Shown one piece after another: positions 1-12,314 of a stretch of 64,000 bases of DNA. A program made the position numbers and the translations under genes. Where the stretch lies: assembly GCA_025175895.1 (NCBI GenBank), contig CM045988.1:91547137-91611136 (forward strand), written 5' to 3'. Below the pieces are notes generated by a model. That model was given only the letters and a program-made list of their open reading frames with translations, searched no databases and had not been told where the DNA came from. The stretch comes from Wurfbainia villosa (Eukaryota > Streptophyta > Magnoliopsida > Zingiberales > Zingiberaceae). Position 1 is the stretch's first letter, and each line of letters begins with the position of its first letter.

Positions 1-3000
1 GAATGGACGATCAAGGTATTTTAAACCATAGGGAATCTAAAAAGATGAGATTCGATCAAGAGTGCAAAAATCACCAGAGAATATAAAAAGAGAAAGAATT
101 ACTACAGAAAACACTCGCAGTGCGTTACCAAAGATTCTACTCCTCAGAATTCTGAACTAATTCACACGGGCAATCTGAACGAACAAGGTGGATGAAAATT
201 TAAGGATAAGAAGGGGAAAAAAACAATATTTCTGAATGGATGATGCAAGATTTGAAGGGTAAAAAAAATAACATCATTTGAGAAATAATAAATTAAATTG
301 TTTGACATTAATCTTATACCATTAGTAAGTAAATTCCGAAATGAATGCCAGAACATAATTGGATATACCGCAATGATTGGAGAGGATGCGCATCCACGAC
401 GACCATGTGGCGCTCATTACTCGCTGCTTTCACTGCGTCAATGCTTTTGGGAAATGAGGAGAGCAGAGCAGAGCAGCGCAGCGCAACAGGGTCCATTAAA
501 TTCATGGCCTAGGGCTCTGTGCTCCGCTGGAACTTTTCGTTGAGTCGCTACATTTTAGAAAGTAGATACAGGGAATCGAATGCTTTATTATCCAAACTAT
601 AGTAAATTTAATATGTGCATTACTATTTGAAAATATGCAAGGAACAAGCAGATAAGGACGGAGGACACAAATGCTCCACCTCTGAAGTGATAAAAAACAG
701 GGAACAGGAGGCAGCTTTGAGAGTGGATGAGGTAAATGGAAACAATAAATAGGACAAGCAATCAAAAGCCCGGTGTCAGGGCAAAGTTTATGTTGGCTTT
801 AGGGTTGGAGGCTTGGAGCTTCTTTTTAAACCAAAGTTCTTGACTTTGTTTTTGTTTTCCCCTTTTTTTTTCTCTCTTGTCCAGATCTACTACTACTCAT
901 GGCTCATCTGCATGTGGTGCTGCTACGGACTACAGTTGTTGCTGAATGCTGAGCCTTTCTCCACCTACATTTTGTTCGAGAAAGCGAGCAGGGTCCGTTG
1001 GTGACCACCAAGAGTTGTCACTCACAAAGTTAATGCCAATTTGGATGGTACAACATATATATATATCTATAGAAATTGAATATCCATTTCCAGAATTAAA
1101 AATTAATTTGGTGTTATGTAATTCAATGTGGTGGATTCACTGTTTTAAAAAAATAATAATTATAATAGCACTTCATACTATAATTTGATTTAACATGCAA
1201 TTACACTTGATGGGTAAATTTATGTCCCTGCTGCTGTTCATGTAAGTGTAGTGTATATTCATGTCATTACTATTTATATAGTATAAATTACACTTTGGTG
1301 AAAATGTCCCTTATGCATGGACAATAAAAAGTTTATATTCGAGTTAATTTGTACACATCTGGGTGTTATGTATGTATGCAATTACAATAATTGGCAGTGT
1401 CATTTAAATAACTCAGGAATGAATGAAAGAACAAAAAGTTCTATATATGACCACATATCATAAATCAAATTATCATGAGATCACTAACTATTCAAACTCT
1501 AATTTTGTTGATTCCCTCGATAATGGAAAATTCATTTTCCGCTATGTTTTCATGATGATTGAAGGAGCCATTTCATATAAGAGTGTAAAATAAACATTCA
1601 TAATTTCTTCCACCGTAAAAGTAGAATTTATAGTTTATTTTAGGATATTAACCCGAGTAATTAATGTGGCTACAAAATTTCATAATTGGAGTAAAAATGA
1701 TCAATAATTAACATTAATTGAGAATGGCTTATATAAAGTCAGTGAATTATATGCTAAGAATATCAAGTTTTTTTTTATCAGAAGTTCATGGAAGTCAAAG
1801 ATTAATATTAACATCGATTTTTTTATTGTCAAAGAAAGATTAAATTTTGAGTGTCAATTGATTGATTGCAATTGATATTTTTGTATCTAGCTAAATTATT
1901 ATTTGTTTGTTGAAAAAAAATCTGAAGTAAAGTTTTTTTATAGTTGCGGTTGTGCATAAGAGTTTTGAAAGAATCTTGAGATAGCTAGGAGTAATTGGAA
2001 ATGTTGGAACTATATATGTTGTATAATGAATGAAATATCTAAGGGAATGAACAACAATTGTACCTGCAATTAATTGCAAACGAACTACTGCTATTGTTAA
2101 TGCTTTGTCAAGGTTACACAAGGAATAATCAGAATTATATATCGATCACTAATACCAGGATATAAGATTGTTAATTATAAACCCTTGTTCTTAATTATCT
2201 TTTTTCCTTCATGGATACTCTATCGAAATGAAAAATCCTCTTACATGTAATTAATTAAGTACAAGAAAATTAAAAAGGAATGATCAAATGATTAACAGAG
2301 GAAGATCAATGCGATTTAATTAATCATTATAATTGCTTCAAAAGTTCTCAATTGCCTACCTTACTTCCCTTGATATATAACCTTAACTCCTTCAAATTTT
2401 CACTCGTGTTATTCGGTTGATTTATCGTTGATCAATCATCAATCAACTATTTTAGTATAATAATTTTTTTTTAGATTGCTTTAACAGTTGACTATCAACA
2501 ATCACGTACTAAAGTTGATTGGATTTCACCATTAGTCAATTGCTTTATTATAACTATTAAGTTACGTTATTCAATTTGCAATGTAACTTTATTTGATCAT
2601 TGACGATTTTTTTTGTAGTTTTCTTATATAGTATTAGTCAATTGGAAATCTTTATTAGTCGACTAACCACAAATCAATTGATTATTCAATCTACTTAATT
2701 TCGAATAAAAATATTTTATTCATCGGTTGATCGACTTGACTCAATTATAATTGATTAAAATTCTGATTTTAGTCATATTAATGATTAACTCTAACTTAAC
2801 TTAAAAATCTATTCTCTCTCTATATATATTCTCTTAACTTCCATAGTCTCTCTCTCTATATATGGATACAGAGTGTTAAAAAGTTGAAAAAACAAGATCA
2901 TTTCAACTTGGTCACTAAAAATATGGTGTCAACCAAAGCAGCACGAGACGTTCAATATGTTAACATCACTGCGCACTGATACGCACGCTAGCTGATGCAT

Positions 3001-4134
3001 GCAATGGCGAACGCTAACAAGCTACACTCCATTTTTGTTGGCCGCTTAGCTAAGAGTAGTAACTAGCTCACTTTAGTTTTAACCATATATATATGAAGTA
3101 GTCTTTTTTAGTTTTAACCATGTACGTAGTCTTTTAACTTTTTAATTAACTATATACGAAAATTACTCTATCGAAAGCAAATAATTGATCGAGTTTCACA
3201 ATTTATTCACATCAACAACATTCTCTGTACATGTGCAACAGCATGTGCATGATTCTATTTCTTATATTTCAGTACATACCGTGGATCCCCACAGAGACGA
3301 TAAAAATTTAAGCCTTGCAGAAGTCATACCCTGCATTAATATAGAAACATTATTTGTACTTTATGCAGCATATAAATATTCTTGTGTTAGCGGTAAGAAT
3401 TGATTCTGGGTTTTGTTTAGAACCCCATAATCGGAGACTAATTATATATAAAACATGGCAGCCATGTGGTCGAGGACCATCTTGCTCCACTCTTTTAATA
3501 TCAAACATTGTCATTGATTAAGTCAAGATGAATCCATATACTTTAATTATTTCCTAGAACTGTTTACGACGATGTTCTCTAGGATAGAATAGGATTACTT
3601 TAATCACTCTACTTTGTTTTATTCGTGGAGTATCTACCGTTTCCAAAAGGAATTATATTTTGATATATTAAACTGTACAAGACTCCTATTTAGAAATTAG
3701 ACCACTGAGCTTTCTGCGATCAAGTCCTTTCCCTTCATGCCTTTTCTTTTTCACAATTTACACTTGAAAAAAATATTTACGAGCTCGTCGTCCAACTTGC
3801 GACTACTCGTACAAAATAAACGAACCTAGCTAGAAGACATAAATCTCGTATAATCACATAAGTTAAGTAGCCTGTATTAAGGGGAATTATATTTTCGAAA
3901 AATGATAATTAAGTCAATTCTATATATATACACTATCTATAGATGGTATTGCAGTTGATATATTTCTGGTCCACTAAATTAAATTCTCCAGAGCAAAAAT
4001 AGAAATGATGTATCGATAATGATGGTGCTTTTTTTTTATTGCATAATAGTTTTTAGAATTTTCCTGAAACTGTATGAAAAAACAAGAAAAGATGGGCGGG
4101 ATCTGCTTTATTAGTTACGACAGGAAAACTTTTA
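1..4134. other. AT-rich intergenic stretch
   Basis: No gene can be supported here. The stretch is AT-rich with short spurious open frames only. Small features seen are a purine-rich GAGCA-type run near 460-490, pyrimidine/TA runs near 2812-2870, and a direct repeat of TTTTAGTTTTAACCAT near 3074 and 3108. Upstream exons of genes outside the window cannot be excluded at the left edge. Confidence 0.5.
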
Positions 4135-4813
4135 GACTACGTTCAAACGTAATGTAATTAAGACATTAATATTATTGGGATGTAATATAATCTCGATTAT
4201 ATTTTTTAGGTTTGATCATAAAATTATATGTAATTTTGAATCATATGAGATATTATATTCTTTTATTTGATATCCATTACAAAAACGATAATAGTCGATC
4301 GTCAATAGCAATGAGCGATGATGACAGATCAATTGGCCAACGGGAGGTGAGCGATGACGGTGGTCGATTGACAGCGGCGGCGACAACGATTGGTCGACCG
4401 GCGACGGCGACGGCGATCGATCGATGTGGCTGGTGGAGCTGACGATCGGCCGACTGTGATCGATGACGACAATCGACGGGGGCGATAGCGATCGACAATG
4501 ATGACGATCGATGACTGTCGATCGACCAACGACGGCGACAGTGATCGTCAGCCGATCGACGACGATTGACCATCGATGAGCGATGGCGATGACAATGAAC
4601 TGTGGCATCGGACGATGATGACTACGGATGATGACTTTTAAAATTACGATTTATAATATAATCAGATTATATAACTTTTATTTTATAATCTAAATTATAA
4701 AATTTTAATAACTTTTATAATTCAGATTATATAATATTATAATTTTAAAATGATAATAAATAAAATAATTAAATTTATAATATAATATGAATTACATTGT
4801 ACTAAATGCAGCC
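4135..4813. mobile_element. Candidate MITE with GATC/GACGG-rich core
   Basis: The ends form imperfect inverted repeats of about 25 bp: the left end begins GACTACGTTCAAACGTAATG, and the reverse complement of the right end begins GGCTGCATTTAGTACAATG. Both continue into very AT-rich subterminal DNA with TATAATATAATC-like words. The centre (about 4290-4625) is strikingly different: GC-rich, built of CGATCGA, GACGG and GATGACGA words. Open frames there are by-products of that simple composition. No clean target-site duplication was found, so superfamily is unassigned; a Tourist or hAT-like non-autonomous element is possible. Confidence 0.5.
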
Positions 4814-5457
4814 ATAATAAAATGATGGTAAAATCCAGATGCTACGAGTGCAACGATCGACAACGAGCGGAGAAAGTAAATAGTGATATTTTTTTCCCTC
4901 CCTCTACGCGAGCAGGACACGGTGGAGAGATAAAATATAATACAGATAGATTTCGTTTTTTTATTTTTTTAAAAAATTAAATAGATGATTTTGAGTAAGA
5001 TATAAATTATTTATATATTTTCGACATCAACTTTATTTTATAGGAATAATATAATCGAATCGTCGAATTTATCTATTGAAATTTAGTACTTTTTTATCTA
5101 TTATTATAATTGATGAAGTATATTTCATCTTAAAATTATTTAACGGTTCCATTATTAGAGATGTGTAGGAATTAGATGGATTATTTTCAAAATTAATTAA
5201 ATAAAATATTCGAATAATTAAGAATAATAAAAATAATAATTTATGTTATTTTTTCTAGATTGTTATATTTTTCGTATGCGAATTGTGACCTTTGCTTTAC
5301 ACGAGCGCAGGTCCACAGGTCAAGGTTCAGTACATGCGCCGCTCCAATGGGTGTGTGTTGCCCATCCGTCTCGCACGTGCCTCCCTCTCCGTTTCTAATC
5401 GACACGTTCGCTGCTTTGCTGCCCACTATCTGCTGGATACACACTGACTTAATCCAC
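4814..5457. promoter_or_regulatory. Region upstream of the HIPP gene
   Basis: AT-rich DNA to about 5270, then a more GC-balanced part that is probably the promoter and 5' leader of the HIPP gene starting at 5581. No specific promoter element is assigned with confidence. Confidence 0.3.
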
Positions 5458-5477
5458 AGAGAGAGAGAGAGAGAGAG
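5458..5477 (+). repeat. (GA)n microsatellite in the probable HIPP 5' leader
   Basis: About ten AG dinucleotides in a row, some 100 bp before the proposed HIPP start codon. GA tracts are common in plant 5' leaders and core promoters, so it may belong to the transcribed leader; that role is inferred. Confidence 0.75.
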
Positions 5478-5580
5478 GGGAGCTGCGTGTGATACCGTGG
5501 GAGGGTAAGTAAAAGCTTTTGGTTCCTGGTTTCCATTGCCGGCGTTGAGCTCCAGGCAGCAACTGCGCAGAGTTAGAGAA

Positions 5581-7204
5581 ATGGGAGAGGTGAAAAGTTG
5601 ATCCCTTTTTTTTTTTTTGTTCTATTTCCAACTGTTTCTTTGTGATTTTGGAGCTTTAAGTGGGGGTTTTATACGAAAGATGGATCGTTTCATGGTAGGA
5701 GGCGAAAAAGGCAGAGCAGGGAAAGAAGGAGCCGGTAGCGGTAGACGAGAAACTCAAGGTTAAGAGAAAAAGGAGGAGAAGAAGGCGGAGGAGGGGAAGG
5801 ACGGCGGCGGAGAGGTTGAGGGGAAGAAGGATGGAGGCGAGGAGGAAAAGAAGGCGGACGCGCCGCCTCCGGAGGAGATGGAGATGCGCGTCTTCATGCA
5901 TTGTGAGGGGTGCGCGAGGAAGGTAAAGAGGAGCTTAAAGGGATTTGCAGGTGATGAGTGTTTTAGGTGAATTTAAACTATTTTTTGAATGTTTGTTTTC
6001 CCTTTTGCGTGAGATTTGAATACAAAATGGGTTTTCTTTTCAGGGGTGGAGGATGTAAAGACGGACAGCAGGACGCACAAGGTGGTGGTGAAGGGGAAAA
6101 AGGCGGCTGAGGACCCGATGAAGGTGGTGGAGCGGGTCCAGAAGAAGACCGGGAGGAAGGTAGAGCTGCTGACGCCGATGCCACCGACGAAGCCGGAGAA
6201 GAAAGAGGAGAAGAAGGAAGAGGAGAAGCCCAAGGTGGAGGAGAAAAAGGAAGAAGTCAGTCATCTACTCTTGTATTATTTCTCAATCTATTTTTTCCTT
6301 GTCAACACTTCGAATCTCGTAGCATTTCTCCCTGTTTCGTCCACTTCTTCCACAGCCAAAAGTGATCATGGCGGTGCTCACAGTCCACATGCATTGCGAG
6401 GCCTGCGCACAAGGGATCAAGAAGCGAATACTAAAGATGAAAGGTTCCCCTGTTTTTCTGCCTCATTTCTTTTAACTGCTATTAATTTACTGAGTTCATT
6501 ATCAAAACAAAAACAGAATATTAAAGAAGGAATTGCTATACAGAATCAAGATTAATTAAAAGCGTTAATTTAAGTCGCATTTTCTTTTTTTCTTTTTTAT
6601 GTTCTTTTGTTTTTGGTTTTGAACATGAATCTGCTGACTGATGCTTTTAGCTTGGAGATTGTGACCAAAGATCCTTCCTTTTTTTCGTGGCTGTCCACTT
6701 AAGATTCACACTCCCTACCGAGCAGGGGTAAAGGAGGTGGAACCGGATCTGAAGGCTTCCCAAGTTACCGTGAAGGGCGTGTTCGACCCGGCGAACCTGG
6801 TGGAATACTTACATAAGAGGACCGGCAAGCACGCGGTGGTGACGAAGCAAGAGCCGGAGGAGAAAGAGGACGAGAAGGGCGCCGCCGGCGGAGACGCGGG
6901 GAAGAACGAGAAGAAGGCCGACGACGCTGGTGGAGACAATGCCGAGAAGAAAGAAGCCAAAGAATCAGGCGGAGGTGCGGAGGAGAAGGAGAAGAAGGAA
7001 GGGGGCGGAGCAGAAACGGCGGAGACTCCGCCGCCGCCGAAAGTGGTGGAACAACTGATGCGAAACGACTTGTATCACTGCTACCCGAGATACCCTGCCG
7101 CTGGTGGATACGTGGGATACGCGTATCCGTATCCGTATCCGTATGCCCCTCATCCCCCTCAGATCTTTAGCGATGAGAATCCCAACGCTTGTTCCACGAT
7201 GTGA
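5581..7204 (+). CDS. Heavy-metal-associated isoprenylated plant protein (HIPP), two HMA domains; exon 2 frameshifted
   Basis: HIPPs bind metal ions through HMA domains and are anchored to membranes or protein complexes by prenylation. Five exons with GT-AG introns fit: 5581-5589, 5699-5950, 6044-6255, 6356-6443 and 6726-7204. HMA1 (about residues 66-130) has the MHCEGC metal motif; HMA2 (about 164-225) has MHCEAC. Both are followed by Lys/Glu-rich linkers. The C-terminus is Tyr/Pro-rich and ends in the CaaX box CSTM, preceded by an IFSDENPNA stretch typical of the HIPP5/6/7 group. The ATG at 5581 gives Met-Gly-Glu, a usual HIPP start. Exon 2 opens in one frame (EAKKAEQGKKEPV) but the HMA1 frame is different and has TAA at 5761-5763. 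One missing base near 5760 explains both; with intact frame the protein would be about 346 aa. If exon 1 is not used, translation could start at the ATG at 5878 (about 283 aa), keeping both HMA domains. It could also be a sequencing error or a young pseudogene. Confidence 0.88.
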
Positions 7205-7838
7205 TCCGAAGAGGGGGAAAAAACAAAGAAGGAAGGGATGCAGACTTTTTGTATGAGTAAAGAGGCTGATTAGTAATTAGTGGGGCATAATTAGTGCGAT
7301 ATTAGATCTACCTCGGGAAAAACAGAATTATAAATAAGTTTGTCTCTGTTTTGTTTTCCGGGGTCGATTAATTATATTTTCTTTTTTTGGGTCTTTTTCT
7401 TGGATCTTTTTGTACGGGCAGAAATCTAATAGGTGTTGGTTCTTTTCTAATATGTATTTCACTGTGTCTCGGCCTATTCTTTTGGTCCATTCCGGTTGCC
7501 GCTCGGCAAAGAAATGATAGTACGACATGGCTATTAATGCATGTGAGTTTCATACCGTAAATTCCATTTGGCTTAAAAGAGATCGATCCCCATCGTTTAT
7601 TTATATTGACAATTTCAATCAGAATTCATTCAAGTTTTGTATACAATAATTTGTTTGAAGGGGTCTAATGAATTCCTTTATTACAAATTTGTGTTCTTTA
7701 GATATTTTTTTTTGCGCTGTAATTTATTTTGTTAAATTCAAGATCCAATTAGATTTTACTATTGGATTATGTCCAGCGTGTCGGTATTATTTTTCACCAA
7801 GAAAAGGTGGCGGCATCGATCACGTACAATAACCCACA
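7205..7838. other. HIPP 3' flank
   Basis: Probable 3' untranslated region followed by AT-rich spacer. No other gene is recognised; no single polyadenylation signal stands out. Confidence 0.4.
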
Positions 7839-8339
7839 ATGGTCGAACCACAATTAAACATCTACCGGAGCCACCGACACGACGCTTCTATTAATTTCCC
7901 ATTGCAAAAGTGGCCTGAGTTTGAATATTTTTCAACGCCTGGATTCGAACAGCTAATTTTACACGTGCGCCATGTCATCTCCAAGCTGCCGCCCGCAGTC
8001 CCATGGCGGAGCAGGTTTCAACCGCGGTGGCGGTGCTGGTGGCGGCAAAGTGCGAGCGCCGCTGCCGCATACACCGTCATTCGTCAAACGCAAACCGCAG
8101 TCCATGGAGGCCGGACGTATGGCGAGGCTGGCTGCTTCGATGTCACTGGGCTCCGCGCGCAGCGAATCTTGGAAATGGATTCCCCTCTCCACGCGCGTGA
8201 TCACTTTTCGTCCGCGGTGCGATCCGCTTTACTGCTCGTGAGTCGTACTTTTCTGATCATCTCCGAGGTCCTGGACACCATTCAGCGTTGGTACATCACC
8301 CAATACACACGCTCATTCACTGTGAGACCGCGCATTTGA
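7839..8339 (+). other. Unrecognised GC-rich island with overlapping open frames
   Basis: A GC-rich block of about 300 bp (about 7965-8230) stands out from AT-rich surroundings. All three plus frames and one minus frame stay open over 60-165 codons. The longest (166 codons from ATG at 7839) has a composition-driven, Arg/Ala/Ser-rich middle and no domain I know. Multiple simultaneous open frames suggest composition rather than coding. It could be a gene-fragment remnant, a 5' exon, or the promoter/CpG island of an unseen transcript. Confidence 0.25.
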
Positions 8340-9230
8340 TTTGCTAGCCTGGCTACTGAGTTGAGAGATACATCGCCGCAAGCTTTGTATATTCCTACTC
8401 GACCAGTCTTAGTTCCGACGAAAAAGACATGATGCCAGCATCTGACATTATTTGATATAATGAATCTCCGATGATATCCAGTGACACTTTGTCAAGGGAA
8501 AAAGATTCCATTTTTCATATATCACACAGCAGCAATCTGAATTTACTTTTTTCCTTGTGATATTCACGATTTTGTCGGATTTTTTCCTCCAAAGATTAAA
8601 AAATGAAGAAGAAGAAGAAGAAAACTAATAGGAAGTTAACTTGAATTTGAGACATTTCTAGTCAAAACTAATTTCTTTCTGAAATTAATGCTTTTGTTCA
8701 CATGTAAATGACGCATTCATCCCAATTTAATCGCCTCGGTTGGGCGTCACGTGCAAGTGGACCTTGATGTCAGATACGCCCAGCCTTGCGGAGTCAGCAG
8801 GGTCCCACGACTCTCCAGCTGACAATTATTCACCTATCATGCCCTTCATTTTTCTCACACTCATATTTCAGTTAATTGAATGTTGGCTGTCATGTTGGTA
8901 ACTCGCTGCAAAAAGATGGGTCGGAGTAAAATCTGGAGCTATGATGAGATGCCGCTAATTCATCACTACAATTAAAGCAGGCTGTGATCGAATCTACGAA
9001 AGTTGGAAATGTTCATCAGCAAAATCCAAGAGGAATTTGTAAAATGGATAAACAAGAAATAATTTACGGCACATTAATTTAATTAGGAAACTAGGTGTGA
9101 TCTCGTATTTTATACACGCTTTTAACATTTAGATATAATTTTTCGCTTTAAAGCTTCATAAAAATAGCGATCTTTCTTGGGTTATTTTGGTGAAAGAGCT
9201 ACTAATAGCACAGAAGTGAAAATTAAATAT
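8340..9230. other. Intergenic spacer
   Basis: No gene is supported. There is a GAA trinucleotide run near 8604-8621 and an isolated CACGTG (G-box type) word near 8750. The stretch ends at the left terminus of a CACTA element. Confidence 0.4.
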
Positions 9231-10239
9231 CACTACGAGAAAAATAATATTTAGTGACAAATTAATTTCATCGCTAATATATAATATTCATCGATAAATA
9301 ATAATAGCGACGATAAAATATCATCACTAATATCGTCGCTGTAAGATTTAATGACGAATTATTTAACTTTCGTCGTTAATATTAAAAACAAAAAAACATC
9401 ATTAATCTAACAATAATTGTAACTAAATTGATATATGTTTGTGATGATTATACAATAATCATCAGTAACATTAGTGACGCTAAAGATAAAATCATCGTTA
9501 TATTAATGACGAATTCATATCTTTCGTAAATCGATGACGATCGACTAAAAAATATTTATAATCGCTACGATCATCATTATCGATTCTTATAACAGTCAAC
9601 TATATATAACATCCTATCAAACGATTAAGTATCAGTCGACTGGTAGAATATCCTAGTCGATTGGTGATAATGTAGCAGTCCACAAAATATTTTTTAGTTA
9701 ATTGGTCAGTTAATTGTTGGTCGAGATTTAGAGACAAAAATTTATGAATTCGTCGCCGATATTAAGTTTAGCGACGAATATAAAATATTTCATCGTTAAT
9801 CTTCAAAATCTGTTCCCACAGAATTCCATTTGTTTATATTCTAAATCCTATAATACAAATTCCATCTCAATAATTTTTCATCAACTTAATTAACAACGTA
9901 CATTTCAAACATTTAACAATAACTAATTAATCACATGATATAATCAAAATACATCATAACAAACATAAATTCAAGTTCAAAACAGAAAAGTTCAAAACAT
10001 AAGTCTTCCATATGAGTGAATGGATCAACGACTCATTTAAGAAGTTCAAATTCTAAGCTGGAGGAGGAGGTGCAGCTGGAGAAGACTCATGTATCAAGAA
10101 TTGTAATGCACAATGTGCAAGTCGATTCAGAATTTGTTCAAACATATATATCTTATCTTGATCTTATTGATGTCAACTCATCTTGGGTGTTTGTTAATTG
10201 AACTCAAGTTTTGCTAACTTCTCTTGTGTCCCTTCTAAT

Positions 10240-12309
10240 CGTTGTTCAGTGGACTCAAGCTTTTCACAAAAATATTGCGTTAGTTAATCTAGAGGAGAAG
10301 GTGACATCTGAAGAAGTAGATCTAGTTGGTTTTGACCCACTTCTAAGTCCTCTGATGTATTCAGAACGAACACCGAGGATCTGATCACAAATTTTATCTG
10401 CAATTTGGACTGCATCGATATTATCTCCTATAGTTTCTTGTGTTTGAATATACAGTGATTTACCAAACAGCGCACGTGAAGTTTAGAATTGCTCGAAAAG
10501 TGCCCCATACTTTCATATTTATCAAAGGGCACACTTGATTTCTTTTTTACCCCTCCCGCCAAATATGTATTTAATGCTCAGATATTGCATGTATCCGAAC
10601 CACAATTGAAAATTTCAAACCATCCAAACGTGGTGCTGGGAATTCAAATCCCAAGACCACTGTGTTCCTGGGAATATAATTCCCAACACCACCTTTTTTT
10701 TATCAGAATTCTAATTTATATCGGCCTGATTTATGAAATATTGTCATGAATACCTAATAAAACCTTGAATATCGAAAATTTTGGCCACAAATACACAGAG
10801 GGGCACTACCCAAACTCAATGGACTTAGATTGGATCGAATAAGAGGTGAATAAGACCATCCTTATTAGGTATTCACAATAATATTTCAGAAATCAGACCA
10901 ATATAAATTAGAAATCAGATAAAAAAAGGTGGTGCTGGGAATTATATTCCCAGAAACACAGTGGTCATGAGATTTGAATTCCTAGCACCACGTTTGGATG
11001 GTTCGAGATTTTCAATTGTGGTTCGGATACATGCAATATTTGAGCATTAAATACACATTTGACAGGAGGGGTAAAAAAGGAATGAGGTGTGCCCTTTGGT
11101 AAATATGAAAGTATGGGACGTTGTTTGGACAATTCTAAACTTCACGTGCACTGTTTGGTAAATCGTCATTGAATATACTTATCCCGCAATCTCACCCATA
11201 TCATCCTAAGAAAAACAAACATGTTAAAAATATCTTTAAAAATAATTATGCAAATTTACAAAAAAAAATCTACTAAATCATTTCGATCCTAACATACGTA
11301 TGTAGCCTCGACCCTCTCCCCAATCTACTCTTTTGACGAGCTACAATGAGTTTTATTATAAATAGTAATCTAATCTTTTCTCAGTGATTGATCGATCAAA
11401 AAAATATTATAATGTGTTAATATTATAATCAATAAACAATATATGATAACTATAAAATTTGTACTTATGTCATCGAAGCTATATTAAATGAATGATTTAA
11501 GCCCCCATGATGATTATATGGGAGTTTCGATAAATTTTTTGCATTTATTGCAGATCGTGTCTACAATAAATTTTTTTTATTAAAATCAAAATTAAAGCAT
11601 TAGTTATAAAACAAATAATTAAATTTTTATATAACAAAGATATTTGGTATAAATTGAGTTACCTGAAATTTCTCTTATTCAAACAGATCACACATATAAT
11701 CTCAATTTTTTTGTCTCACAAAAATCAATTAGCATATCATGTCGGTGCTCCATAAGAGGAAGGTGCAATAGCTCTTATAATAAGTATGCATTCTATTTCT
11801 ATTGTCTCTATACTTTACACTCATTAATTGATCGATTTCCTTTATGACCGATGTTACCCCCTCCTTAAAACTGATATCAAAAGCAACCTGAAAAAATAGC
11901 AATATTGAATTTGTATGTGATCAGTAATAAAGGAGTGGTTAGTTAAAAATATCGAATTACTTATACTTACTGATAATCGAACGTATATCATCCTTTTATT
12001 GTTCGCAAGGATATATTTTCAACTCTTTGCTTGTAAGGGAGTGAATTCTTAATTGACAGACCTAATTCGATCATAAAAGAAACTACATTTTATCCAATTG
12101 GATGACCATCTCTCTTACAAAAAGTAATGGGTATTTTATCTCATTCCTCGAGTTGTCGTCGTAGTCGATCGAAGTGTATGTCACGTGTCTCCCGACGTGT
12201 CAATAGAATTGTAAATGAAAAGGTGTTAACAATTAACAAATCAAATAAATAACAAACGAAATAAACTTTTTGAATACAAAATAACTGACCACTAGGAGCA
12301 TTATCATCA
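10240..12309 (-). pseudogene. Remnant of CACTA second ORF (TNPA/Transposase_24-like)
   Basis: Reading the minus strand gives scattered recognisable pieces: around 11750-11880 a segment with KEIDQLMSVKYRDNRNRMHT, and around 10290-10443 the tail segment ADKICDQILGVRSEYIRGLR, which resembles the C-terminal part of CACTA-associated Transposase_24 proteins. Stops and indels interrupt the frame and a MITE (10454-11168) splits it. In CACTA elements this product is thought to bind subterminal repeats. The match is by general resemblance, so the family call is tentative; position downstream of the TNP2-like remnant supports it. Confidence 0.45.
10454..11168. mobile_element. MULE-like foldback MITE with 10-bp TSD
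   Basis: Two arms of about 300 bp (10454-10760 and 10855-11168) are inverted copies of each other. Each begins near GATTTACCAAACAG and holds matching blocks such as CACGTGAAGTTTAGAATTG and GTGGTGCTGGGAATT. The element is flanked by a perfect 10-bp direct repeat TTGAATATAC (10444-10453 and 11169-11178). Long terminal inverted repeats with a 9-10 bp duplication point to the Mutator superfamily. No coding capacity. The short centre (10760-10855) is AT-rich. Confidence 0.8.
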
Positions 12310-12314
12310 TCAGG

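Noticed and set aside
4216..4608. Open frames of up to 130 codons on the minus strand, Ser/Arg/His-rich
   Set aside because: They come from the CGATCGA/GACGG simple-sequence core of the MITE candidate, are open in several frames at once and show no domain.
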